This document shows positions 1 through 6,396 of a DNA stretch of 42,803 nt, piece after piece. Every line of letters begins with the position of its first letter. The stretch's first letter is position 1. This stretch comes from a virus. Under the pieces are notes generated by a model that saw nothing but the letters and a program-made list of their open reading frames with translations, ran no database searches and was not told where the DNA came from. The position numbers were made by a program, and so were the translations under genes. The DNA is taken from IMG/VR virus record IMGVR_UViG_3300028557_002630, positions 1 to 42,803 of that record. One strand, written 5' to 3'.

Positions 1-1786
1 CACTGTTGGTGTTGAGTGTGGTGTAAGTTGAATCATACTTGCCACTGTTGGTGTTTAGGGTTGTGTAAGTGCTATTCCATTGATTGCTATCCCCTCCGAT
101 TGCACTGATGGTTCCATTAACTGTAAAATCACCATCTACAAAAAACCCAGATAATTCGATAACAATATTGGAACTGAGCGAATCTACCTGATTGGCATAT
201 ATCTTGTCCCATCTGTTACTGGGAGAACCGATAGAACCAGTGGTGTTATTGGGATAAACGTTACTAACATTCAGATCTCCATTCATTATGCCACCATTGG
301 CATACTGAACAGCCACACTTCCTCCTCCACCACCAAGATCCAATAAACGTTTAGCATAACTCATTGTATCTTCAGAAACGCGTTTGACTTGTGAATCAGT
401 ATATTTTTTGCTTACAGAAAGAATATCATTTTTTGCTTCCATTAACAATTGTCCATCCTTGGGCAATTGATCCAATTTTTCCTGAACAAGTTTTATTTTT
501 TCATCAAGAGAAGGAGTTCTTTCATTCAGCTCATTTACAGTTTTTTCCAATAGGTTTTTTAAATCTTCTACATTTTTACTGAAATCTGTTTGAAGAGATG
601 ATCTTTCTTTTGATATAAATTTATTAATATCATTACCCACATCTGTTTTTTTATTTTCCAGATATTCTTTTACAAGATTTTCATTCGTATTGTTTATTTC
701 CTCAATCAGCTTTTCTTTGTATTGTTGAAGATCCACAACAAACTTCTCATCAAACAATTTTTTAAGTTCATCCGATTTATCAACAATTTTAGATACAAAG
801 TCTTCTCCTTTGTTTTCCAACAATTTTATTAATTCATTTTTACGTTCATCTATTCTTTTTTCCAAAAAGATTTTCAGTTTTTCAACACTATCATTTTCAA
901 TCTTTTTAACCTTTTCATCAAATTGATTCCTTAATTCATTTGTTTGTTCAATAAAAACATTTTGAATGGAATCGTTATAATCTTCAATTTTATCCTGAAT
1001 AATGCCTTGTTTGTTTTTTAAATCATTTTCTAAAATTATTTGTAATTTTTCAAGATTTTTTTTGTTAAGATCTTCCAGGGCTATTTTGATATCCTTATTA
1101 TGAAGTTGTTTTTGTTCATCCAATTCATTTTCAAAATTCTTTAGATTGATACTAAGCTTTTCTTTGATTGTGATTTCTTGTTTTTCTGAAACATTTAAAA
1201 ATTCTTGAAGAAGACTTTGCTTATAATCATTAATCTTCTCTTCTATGATTCTTTCATTTTTTACGATTTGTTTTTGCTCTTCCAGTTCTTTTCTTTCCTT
1301 GACGAGTCTTGCCTTTTCCTCAATCAGACTCTGCTCAAGTTGTTTAGCTTTCAGGATATATTCCTGATCCTGTTTTCTTTTGTTTATGCTTTCAGAAACA
1401 TCCAATGGCTTTGCTGGTTTGACCTGTGCTTTATTGGTTTCAACTATCAGTTGCCTTTTTTCAGGAAGCTTAAATGAATCCGCAACAGATTTTTCTCCTT
1501 TTGGATTAAAGGTTGAAAAGGGTGTTTCTCCTTTTTCATTTAAAATTACCTGAAACTTTACATTTTTGTATGTTTGACCATCCGGAGTGGTAACATCCGT
1601 AATAATATATTTTTTATTATTTTCAGTTATGTATTTATGTACAAAATCTTTGTCTTTTGTGCTAAAACTGCCTGTTTCAAACAGTTCATCTCTAAAGCTT
1701 TTACAAAAGATAACATTTTCACCATTAACATCTTGTATAAGATTAAAGGGTATTCTTTTGTCTAAAACTACCTTGATATGATCCAC
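1..1786 (-). CDS. Coiled-coil fibre/structural protein, N-terminal part (runs off left edge)
   Basis: An uninterrupted minus-strand frame of 595 codons begins at GTG 1786 and leaves the window, so the C-terminus is unseen. After a small N-terminal domain, residues about 130-460 are extremely rich in E, K, N, L and I in a heptad-like pattern, a long coiled coil. A Gly-rich break (about 485) leads into a beta-rich fibre stretch ending in NSTYTTLNTNSGKYDSTY-type repeats that also occur in the fibre gene at 38557-40290. This is the composition of a trimeric phage fibre or whisker. GTG is chosen because no ATG lies upstream before an in-frame TGA and because TATAAATA sits five bases before it. No SD is present. 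Exact role in the virion is inferred only. Confidence 0.8.
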   Translation of the reverse strand, partial: MDHIKVVLDKRIPFNLIQDVNGENVIFCKSFRDELFETGSFSTKDKDFVHKYITENNKKYIITDVTTPDGQTYKNVKFQVILNEKGETPFSTFNPKGEKSVADSFKLPEKRQLIVETNKAQVKPAKPLDVSESINKRKQDQEYILKAKQLEQSLIEEKARLVKERKELEEQKQIVKNERIIEEKINDYKQSLLQEFLNVSEKQEITIKEKLSINLKNFENELDEQKQLHNKDIKIALEDLNKKNLEKLQIILENDLKNKQGIIQDKIEDYNDSIQNVFIEQTNELRNQFDEKVKKIENDSVEKLKIFLEKRIDERKNELIKLLENKGEDFVSKIVDKSDELKKLFDEKFVVDLQQYKEKLIEEINNTNENLVKEYLENKKTDVGNDINKFISKERSSLQTDFSKNVEDLKNLLEKTVNELNERTPSLDEKIKLVQEKLDQLPKDGQLLMEAKNDILSVSKKYTDSQVKRVSEDTMSYAKRLLDLGGGGGSVAVQYANGGIMNGDLNVSNVYPNNTTGSIGSPSNRWDKIYANQVDSLSSNIVIELSGFFVDGDFTVNGTISAIGGDSNQWNSTYTTLNTNSGKYDSTYTTLNTNS

Positions 1787-1791
1787 TTTGT

Positions 1792-1799
1792 TATTTATA
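1792..1799 (-). promoter_or_regulatory. T4-type late promoter octamer, 5 nt before GTG 1786
   Basis: Exact TATAAATA, the T4 late -10 consensus, followed by ACAAA and the GTG. No -35 element or SD. By T4 geometry transcription should start at the start codon. Confidence 0.65.
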
Positions 1800-1823
1800 T
1801 ATTTTATTCATGTTTCAAGGCTA

Positions 1824-1851
1824 TTGACATTATATCTTAATAGTTTATAAA
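1824..1851 (+). promoter_or_regulatory. Sigma70-type promoter for the lipoprotein cassette
   Basis: TTGACA (1824-1829), 16-nt spacer, TATAAA (1846-1851). ATG 1859 follows after 7 nt, so the predicted start is at or just before the start codon. Likely used early by host RNA polymerase. Confidence 0.65.
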
Positions 1852-1858
1852 GGAAACC

Positions 1859-2014
1859 ATGAGTGAAACATTTAAGGTAAAAAAGCATAAAGATGGTGGT
1901 TGGGAAATCTTTGGGATAGATTCCAAAACCAAAACGGAAATGCAAATTGGTTATATCGGGGAAAATCTTCCAGTGGAGGCATATGCCCCTCCTGGTTCTC
2001 AAATTCAAAAATGA
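1859..2014 (+). CDS. Small hypothetical protein, first gene of lipoprotein cassette
   Basis: A 51-residue product starting MSETFKVKKHKDGGWEIFG and ending PPGSQIQK; charged, soluble-looking, no recognised family. AGGA lies 5 nt before the ATG, but the sigma70 promoter just upstream would start the message at about the ATG, leaving the AGGA mostly untranscribed. The stop codon overlaps the next start (ATGA at 2011-2014), so the two are translationally coupled. A host-RNA-polymerase promoter and opposite orientation to the neighbours suggest an early accessory gene. Confidence 0.65.
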   Translation: MSETFKVKKHKDGGWEIFGIDSKTKTEMQIGYIGENLPVEAYAPPGSQIQK

Positions 2015-2142
2015 GATGGTTCATGCTGGGGTTACTTTTAGGAATGGGCGCATGCTCTTCAACCGACCATTCTTTGAAAAGAATTGGTCCAGGCATGATG
2101 GAAGATTCACAGGATCTGAGAGCAGGCGGATATGTTAACTGA
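2011..2142 (+). CDS. Small lipoprotein
   Basis: A 43-residue product: MRW, a hydrophobic segment (FMLGLLLGMGA) and Cys15 in a lipobox-like MGAC, then 28 polar residues. This is the form of a signal-peptidase-II lipoprotein anchored by Cys15. It starts in the ATGA overlap with the preceding gene. Candidate roles are an outer-membrane superinfection-exclusion lipoprotein (T5 Llp is a known early phage lipoprotein) or an Rz1-like outer spanin; the promoter type favours the former and no partner inner spanin lies beside it. Its 3' end overlaps the convergent small gene by 8 nt. Confidence 0.65.
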   Translation: MRWFMLGLLLGMGACSSTDHSLKRIGPGMMEDSQDLRAGGYVN

Positions 2143-2242
2143 TATTTTTATATAAATTTTTGTTTGGATTGTCTCTGAAATAATCACTCAGATCCTCCAC
2201 ATACTCATCCATACCGGATAAAGGTTCATTTAATGTTGTCAT
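2135..2242 (-). CDS. Small acidic hypothetical protein
   Basis: A 35-residue acidic peptide (MTTLNEPLSGMDEYVEDLSD at its start). GGAG six nt before ATG 2242 is a good SD, located inside the 3' end of the nuclease gene, which it overlaps by 17 nt in another frame. The SD and overlap argue for a real, co-translated gene; a longer frame exists upstream but would sit wholly inside the nuclease gene. Function unknown. Confidence 0.5.
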   Translation of the reverse strand: MTTLNEPLSGMDEYVEDLSDYFRDNPNKNLYKNIS

Positions 2243-2663
2243 AATCACTCCAATTTTGTTTCTTATCCCCATAATATTCTCGGGCATATTTGTTTTCAAG
2301 CAATAGTTGTCGAAGACTTTCCCCATCAATTATCACATCGCCCAATAATCTGCCTCCATATTTGTCCCAGCATATTACCTGAATTTTAATAACTTTAGCA
2401 TTTTGCAAAAGATTCTTGGTAAAAGCACTGGCCTGTTCCCCCATCTGTCTTTCATGATCATCTTGCGCTCTCCATCCTTTTTCAGGCGTATCCACCCCAT
2501 ATATTCTTAATAGTAAATGATTACCCAGTTCAACAGGTAGAAAATCTGCTTGTACTTGCACGGTATCACCATCCACAACTTTTATCACTTTCCATGAGTA
2601 AAGATTGTCTGGTTCAGCATGACATATGCTGATAAAACCCATTATTAACAAAAACTTTTTCAT
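2226..2663 (-). CDS. Secreted staphylococcal-nuclease-like (thermonuclease) protein
   Basis: A 145-residue SNase-fold nuclease with an N-terminal signal peptide (MKKFLLIMGFISICHAE, cleavage near HA-E). Family motifs are complete: VVDGDTVQV (29-37), LRIYGVDTPE with Arg53 and Glu61, and YGGRLLGDV with Arg105, matching the Arg-Glu-Arg catalytic set and the calcium-binding Asp31. It should cut DNA or RNA in the periplasm or outside the cell. It heads a two-gene unit with the 35-residue gene, has no SD, and has TGTAAATA 7 nt before its ATG, divergent from the GP88 gene. Confidence 0.88.
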   Translation of the reverse strand: MKKFLLIMGFISICHAEPDNLYSWKVIKVVDGDTVQVQADFLPVELGNHLLLRIYGVDTPEKGWRAQDDHERQMGEQASAFTKNLLQNAKVIKIQVICWDKYGGRLLGDVIIDGESLRQLLLENKYAREYYGDKKQNWSDYDNIK

Positions 2664-2670
2664 TATTAAT

Positions 2671-2678
2671 TATTTACA
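2671..2678 (-). promoter_or_regulatory. Late-type promoter (TGTAAATA) for the nuclease gene
   Basis: TGTAAATA, 7 nt before ATG 2663; no SD between. Back to back with the plus-strand element at 2684-2691. Confidence 0.45.
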
Positions 2679-2683
2679 AAATA

Positions 2684-2691
2684 ACTAAATA
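2684..2691 (+). promoter_or_regulatory. Late-type promoter (ACTAAATA) for the GP88 gene
   Basis: ACTAAATA, 5 nt before ATG 2697; the intervening ATAGA holds no SD. Confidence 0.45.
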
Positions 2692-2696
2692 ATAGA

Positions 2697-3542
2697 ATGA
2701 GGTTTGAACAATTATTATATAAAAAATATTTGATTCTTAATGAGGATACATTTTCGTCTAAAAACGATTGTACACTACTCAGTATTTCTGAACCAAATAA
2801 TAAAATACCATTTTTTAACCTGAATCTTCCGGCTGGTTATACATGCCCATTTGCTGACAAGTGTTTAAGCAAAGCAGATAAAGAAACTGGCAAGATTAAA
2901 GAGGGTGAAAAGGGAGATGAGGAGTATCGGTGTTTTGCTGCATCCCAAGAAGCCATTTATAAAAATACAAGACAACAACGCCATAACAATTTTGATCTGC
3001 TTCTTTCCAAAGGAACAGCGGATGAAATGGCCGACCTGATAACCAAAAGCGTTCAAGCAGGGGTACCCCGAAACCAAAAAGTGTTTCGTATTCATGTCAG
3101 TGGAGACTTTTTCAACATGCAATATCTCCAGGCATGGATAAAGGCAGCAGGCAACATGCCCGACATAAAGTTCTATGCCTACACCAAAAGCATTCCTTAT
3201 TGGGTTGCATTGAAGGATCAAATACCTTCCAACCTTATTCTTACCGCCTCACTGGGAAGCAAATACGACAAATTGATCATGGATAATAACATGAAATATT
3301 CCGTGGTGGTGTTTAGTGAAGAACAAGCACAAGATTATGTTCTACCCAAATACTGGCAGGAAAAACTTGGACGAGAAAAAGGACTACAGATTGATCATGA
3401 CGATTCTATGGCATATAATGGAACTGAACCTTTTGCATTATTGATTCATGGTGTTCAGCCCCGAGGAACAAAAGCAGCAGAAGCTCTGAAAAAATTGGGA
3501 GGAATTGGAGGGAAAAGCGGCTATGGTAAAGGGAGAAAATAA
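2697..3542 (+). CDS. GP88-like phage protein with Cys motif
   Basis: A 281-residue protein resembling the phage 'gene product 88' family (Pfam GP88), best known from actinobacteriophages. Visible family-like features are a Cys cluster (CPFADKC at about 50-56 and a later RCFA), RIHVSGDFF at about 131-139, YAYTKS, and a Gly/Lys-rich tail. The cysteines could bind a metal or Fe-S cluster; the biochemical role of the family is not known to me. Monocistronic, divergent from the nuclease and convergent with 3546-3752 with only 3 nt between stops. Family call from remembered motif pattern. Confidence 0.7.
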   Translation: MRFEQLLYKKYLILNEDTFSSKNDCTLLSISEPNNKIPFFNLNLPAGYTCPFADKCLSKADKETGKIKEGEKGDEEYRCFAASQEAIYKNTRQQRHNNFDLLLSKGTADEMADLITKSVQAGVPRNQKVFRIHVSGDFFNMQYLQAWIKAAGNMPDIKFYAYTKSIPYWVALKDQIPSNLILTASLGSKYDKLIMDNNMKYSVVVFSEEQAQDYVLPKYWQEKLGREKGLQIDHDDSMAYNGTEPFALLIHGVQPRGTKAAEALKKLGGIGGKSGYGKGRK

Positions 3543-3545
3543 ATA

Positions 3546-3752
3546 TCACTCGTCGTCTGTTGAATCTGGATCTATCGATTCTTCACTTTCTGTATTACAA
3601 TCATCGGATGCATCATTTAAAATTATTTGAGTTAAAAATATAAAAGCTAAAACCCACCACCAACCACTGACTGGATTTTCTTTAATGAATGTGACATAAG
3701 CAAAAATTAACAGTACCAAAGACGCTAAAAATGTTGCACTCCATGTTCTCAT
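3546..3752 (-). CDS. Small two-helix membrane protein with acidic tail
   Basis: 68 residues with two hydrophobic segments (about 6-23 and 29-45) and a strongly acidic, Ser-rich C-terminus. The layout fits an inner-membrane protein with both ends on the same side. Unrecognised; holin-like in size and topology, but it is not next to a lysis gene. No SD; TTTAAATA lies 5 nt before the ATG. Confidence 0.6.
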   Translation of the reverse strand: MRTWSATFLASLVLLIFAYVTFIKENPVSGWWWVLAFIFLTQIILNDASDDCNTESEESIDPDSTDDE

Positions 3753-3757
3753 AGTTT

Positions 3758-3765
3758 TATTTAAA
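3758..3765 (-). promoter_or_regulatory. Late-type promoter (TTTAAATA)
   Basis: TTTAAATA followed by AAACT and ATG 3752; same spacer sequence as at 42775-42779. Confidence 0.4.
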
Positions 3766-3776
3766 TATAATATATT

Positions 3777-4034
3777 TTAAGTTTGTTCAAAACAATCTAC
3801 ACCTGCCATATGCTCGAATGTTAACAAACCAAACCTGTGACCTTTGTTATTCATACACACACCCCAATCATATCCAAGCTTACCCTCCAGGGCATTAAAA
3901 TGTTTACATCCAGCAGAGCAATCAGGATAGTGTTTGTCTGCATCTGCCCATCTTTCCACCTTGCCCCAAGGAGCATAATCTGCAGGATGTTTAGCCATGG
4001 CATCAAGCAATTGATCATGTAATGCTGTTCTCAT
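3777..4034 (-). CDS. Small Cys-containing conserved hypothetical protein
   Basis: 85 residues. A probable metal-binding core is seen as DCSAGCKHF (about 38-46), then DWGVCMNNKGHRFGLLTFEH and a final VDCFEQ. This Cys/His arrangement with DWGVC and GLLTFEH resembles small conserved bacterial and phage proteins of unknown role; I cannot name the family with certainty. It follows the 62-residue gene by 3 nt (stop, then AAA ATG region), so the two are probably co-translated. Confidence 0.65.
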   Translation of the reverse strand: MRTALHDQLLDAMAKHPADYAPWGKVERWADADKHYPDCSAGCKHFNALEGKLGYDWGVCMNNKGHRFGLLTFEHMAGVDCFEQT

Positions 4035-4037
4035 TTT

Positions 4038-4226
4038 TTATGCATCTATTTGAAAAATAAAATTATGTTTTAACCAGTTTATTGTGAATTCAAACCTTAC
4101 AAATTCACTTGAATGACTAAAAAATCTAGGATACCAAAATGTTTTAAATGATTGAATGATAAAAAAATCAAACTTTTCTATTTTAATATAATTTCTAAGT
4201 CTAAAAACTCTATTGCAATTTTTCAT
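4038..4226 (-). CDS. Small hypothetical protein
   Basis: 62 residues, basic and aromatic-rich (RNYIKIEKFDFFIIQSF, RFEFTINWLKHNF). No membrane segment long enough to be sure of, and no recognised family. It lies 3 nt upstream of the 85-residue gene. A TATAAT (4237-4242 region) lies about 11 nt before the ATG, which would give a leader of a few bases. Confidence 0.5.
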   Translation of the reverse strand: MKNCNRVFRLRNYIKIEKFDFFIIQSFKTFWYPRFFSHSSEFVRFEFTINWLKHNFIFQIDA

Positions 4227-4252
4227 TTACACTCTGTATTATATGATAAAAT

Positions 4253-4594
4253 CTAAAAAATTCTATTTATTTTCTTTTTTTTATCCAATTGTTGCACCAT
4301 GGCATCAGCCATATCAATAACACCATTTACATAATCTGAATTAACATTGTTATACATACACAACCTACCAAACTTTTCTTTCACTTGTGTAAATTGTACT
4401 TGAGGATATTTGTCGGAATGTGAGTTGTTGTCTGTCATGGTCTGCAACAATGCACATGCAGTGTGAATTACATCATACCATGCATCTGGACATTCAATGC
4501 CCCAGCACATGCACGTCACACTCATGTCTTCATCTTTTTGTGCAAATAGCTTAGGAAAATCTTCGAACAATTTTTGTTGCAATTTTTCTTTCAT
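4253..4594 (-). CDS. Conserved phage hypothetical protein (CWGIEC / QVKEKFG)
   Basis: 113 residues with CMCWGIECPDAWYDVIHTAC near the middle of the N-terminal half and FTQVKEKFGRLCMY, a motif pair often seen in small phage proteins of unknown function. The conserved Cys/Trp/Asp pattern suggests a small metal-binding or alpha-beta domain. Its ATG overlaps the upstream stop (ATGA at 4591-4594), so translation is coupled to the 102-residue gene. Confidence 0.75.
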   Translation of the reverse strand: MKEKLQQKLFEDFPKLFAQKDEDMSVTCMCWGIECPDAWYDVIHTACALLQTMTDNNSHSDKYPQVQFTQVKEKFGRLCMYNNVNSDYVNGVIDMADAMVQQLDKKKKINRIF

Positions 4595-4899
4595 AATGCC
4601 TCCACAAGTTCCTCTTCATTCACATTTTCAAATTCAATCTCTTCAAGGGGAGAAAAACGTTCACTGTTGAAACCCAATTCTTGTGGTCCGCTTTTACAAG
4701 TTGGATCAATTGGATTTTTTACTTCATTCAAAATGATGCCCACACTTCCTCCGTCTTTGTCTTTAAGATCCTCTTTTCCAATATAGACATCTCGCACAGT
4801 ATATGTATTGTCTTTCTTAGGTAGTTGTTCATATAATTTATAAACCCAAGATTCAAAAACATCATTCACGCACACAACCTGTTGACCTTTCATAAACAT
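4591..4899 (-). CDS. Conserved phage hypothetical protein (GQQVVCVND / TYTVRDV)
   Basis: 102 residues. GQQVVCVND, LPKKDNTYTVRDVY and FNSERFSPLEEIEF recall the many small phage proteins of the form 'G..VVC.....P..G..Y.VR.......F.P', probably an SH3-like beta barrel of unknown role. First gene of a two-gene unit. A TTGACA-N16-TATCAT promoter ends 6 nt before the ATG and there is no SD. A second ATG two codons in is possible. Confidence 0.7.
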   Translation of the reverse strand: MFMKGQQVVCVNDVFESWVYKLYEQLPKKDNTYTVRDVYIGKEDLKDKDGGSVGIILNEVKNPIDPTCKSGPQELGFNSERFSPLEEIEFENVNEEELVEAL

Positions 4900-4905
4900 A
4901 AACTG

Positions 4906-4933
4906 ATGATAACAAAATGTTTTATTTTGTCAA
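4906..4933 (-). promoter_or_regulatory. Sigma70-type promoter for 4591-4899
   Basis: TTGACA (4928-4933), 16-nt spacer, TATCAT (4906-4911), 6 nt, ATG. The predicted start is the A of the ATG. The -35 overlaps the stop codon of the upstream gene. Confidence 0.6.
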
Positions 4934-5161
4934 TTATATTTTTTAATCCATGTGGTTCTATGATGACAAACCCAATCTAAAAGAGCTCGTTCAAACCCCA
5001 CATCTTTTCCTTCCCGTTCACTCATATACCATTTATTTTTTAAAATCTCTTCTCGTTCTTCTGAGAATCTTTTATATAAATCAGATTTTTTTATCACTTC
5101 TGAAATTTCACTTTTTATATCACTTAAGTAAGTTTGTTTATTTATATAAATATTTAATCAT
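4930..5161 (-). CDS. Small conserved protein with SEREGKDVGFERALLDW motif; start unresolved
   Basis: The frame ending at 4930 encodes KWYMSEREGKDVGFERALL, then DWVCHHRTTW: a C-terminal motif common in small bacterial and phage proteins of unknown function. Its open frame reaches 5157 without an ATG; the only common start is GTG 5097 (55 residues). At 5161 an ATG in an ATGA overlap with the preceding gene begins MIKYLYK and then meets TAA; a +1 slip there would give a 76-residue fusion. So either GTG 5097 is the start, a frameshift is used, or one base is inserted in the sequence. Confidence 0.5.
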
Positions 5162-5313
5162 TTTTTCTTTAAAATTATACCTTTACAATCAGTTTTTGTA
5201 AATTTGTGAGGTTGACCGATATAATATAAAAGTTTTACAATATCTTTCAATTCTTCCACTTCTTTTTCAAGCTTTGTGATACGTTCCGGAATTTTTTCTT
5301 TCTTTAAATTCAC
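5158..5313 (-). CDS. Small coiled-coil protein
   Basis: 51 residues from GTG 5313. ERITKLEKEVEELKDIVKLL (about 10-29) is a perfect heptad stretch, so the product probably oligomerises as a coiled coil; the tail is Lys-rich. No SD; TTTAAATA lies 5 nt before the GTG, and a TTGACA lies about 15 nt above it. Divergent from the deaminase-like gene. Could be a small regulator or scaffold; nothing more can be said. Confidence 0.55.
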   Translation of the reverse strand: MNLKKEKIPERITKLEKEVEELKDIVKLLYYIGQPHKFTKTDCKGIILKKK

Positions 5314-5315
5314 TT

Positions 5316-5337
5316 CAATATTTAAAATAAAATATTG
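5316..5337. promoter_or_regulatory. Inverted repeat in the divergent 5313/5369 promoter region
   Basis: CAATATTT (5316-5323) and AAATATTG (5330-5337) are exact inverted arms with a 6-nt centre. The left part (5319-5326, minus strand) contains TTTAAATA five bases from GTG 5313, and TTGACA on the minus strand lies just beyond. An operator between divergent genes is possible; in AT-rich DNA chance is also possible. Confidence 0.4.
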
Positions 5338-5368
5338 AATGTCAAGGATATATTGCTAAAGTGGGCTT

Positions 5369-5770
5369 GTGAATTTGAAAAAAATAGTTGAATTGAGTTA
5401 CGCTTTATTGCCCACGCATGGTGACTATCGTTGTCGGCATGCATCATTCATTTTATACCGGGATAAAATCATGAGCATTGGAATAAATCATCCGAATAAA
5501 ACTCATCCTCGTAATCTTCAATTTGGTTATCGTAACAAACGAAATCAACCTATTAATAACATTATAGGAATTCACAGTGAACTGGCTGCGGTGATCAAAC
5601 TAGGTAGGCAAGATCTAAATGACTTGGATATTATAAACACACGCATAGACCGGAACGATCAACTGGCATTGGCAAAACCCTGTGTGGGTTGCCAGGACAT
5701 GCTAAAACAGCTTGGAATCAACCGGATATTTTATTCTGGAAACAACGGCAAGTTTGAACAACTTTATTAA
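5369..5770 (+). CDS. Cytidine/deoxycytidylate deaminase-like zinc protein
   Basis: 133 residues from a GTG start. It carries the cytidine-deaminase zinc signature HSE (69-71; His ligand and catalytic Glu) and PCVGC (104-108; two Cys ligands), and the fold-typical order of strand, HxE helix, PCxxC helix. It is distinct from the canonical dCMP deaminase at 37641-38057, lacking its N-terminal part. Substrate is uncertain: free (deoxy)cytidine nucleotides, or a base in nucleic acid. Its end overlaps the convergent gene by 4 nt. No SD is visible. Confidence 0.75.
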   Translation: MNLKKIVELSYALLPTHGDYRCRHASFILYRDKIMSIGINHPNKTHPRNLQFGYRNKRNQPINNIIGIHSELAAVIKLGRQDLNDLDIINTRIDRNDQLALAKPCVGCQDMLKQLGINRIFYSGNNGKFEQLY

Positions 5771-6396
5771 TATAAAATCTTGCGTTCCAGTTTAAACAAC
5801 AAATTAGGAATTCTTTGGCTATATTTATAAGCCAATCTTAATACCATTTTTACAGGCTTGTTGTAAATATTATTTATTATTTTATAAGATAGTTTGCTTA
5901 CCTTTTCATTATGAAGTTGCATTTCTTCTGCCCACTTTTGCTCCACGATTAATCGTTCAGAATAGGTTTTGTCATCTTCTCGTTCTGCTTTCATAAGCTT
6001 TATGTTTTTGACTTTTCCTTTTACAACATGAGCTTCGTAATCGATACTATAATAACGACCATCCTGTTTTGCCTTTTCATAGGCATAAAATGATATATCT
6101 CCAGTATGATCTGTTTTTTGCCATGTTCTGTTTTTTACTTTTAAACGGATGGCCCCCCAATTTTTTCCATATTTTTTAATATCCTGCTTTTTTTCTTCGG
6201 GAGTACTTTCCCTGTATTCAATAATTTCCAAAAATAAATCTCCGTTCTTTTTAATTGTATAGGTAAGGAGTGCATTGTCCAAATCCTTGGTTTGATATTC
6301 CAATCCTGCCAAATCAAAATCTTTTCCAAGAAATTTTTGAATCAATTTATTGGTAGGTAATTTGGTTTCTACTTTGATGTTATCGAACATTCCCAT
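5767..6396 (-). CDS. Conserved phage hypothetical protein (MGMFDNIKV family)
   Basis: 209 residues beginning MGMFDNIKVETKLP and continuing with GLEYQTKDLDNALLTYTI: a start shared by many phage proteins of unknown function (MFD.i...yplP...FQTKDL). The rest is Lys-rich with a basic C-terminus. A strong SD (AAGGAG) lies 7-8 nt before the ATG, inside the end of rmlB, which it overlaps by 28 nt, so it is an internal operon gene. Confidence 0.75.
   Translation of the reverse strand: MGMFDNIKVETKLPTNKLIQKFLGKDFDLAGLEYQTKDLDNALLTYTIKKNGDLFLEIIEYRESTPEEKKQDIKKYGKNWGAIRLKVKNRTWQKTDHTGDISFYAYEKAKQDGRYYSIDYEAHVVKGKVKNIKLMKAEREDDKTYSERLIVEQKWAEEMQLHNEKVSKLSYKIINNIYNKPVKMVLRLAYKYSQRIPNLLFKLERKILY

Noticed and set aside
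391-1781. Several short plus-strand frames inside 1-1786
   Set aside because: They lie opposite a single uninterrupted minus frame of 595 codons with clear coiled-coil coding; Phe/Leu-rich composition is that of antisense shadows.
1900-2142. 80-residue plus-strand frame ending at 2142
   Set aside because: Only its last 43 codons (from ATG 2011) form the lipoprotein; the earlier part overlaps the 51-residue gene in another frame without an SD.
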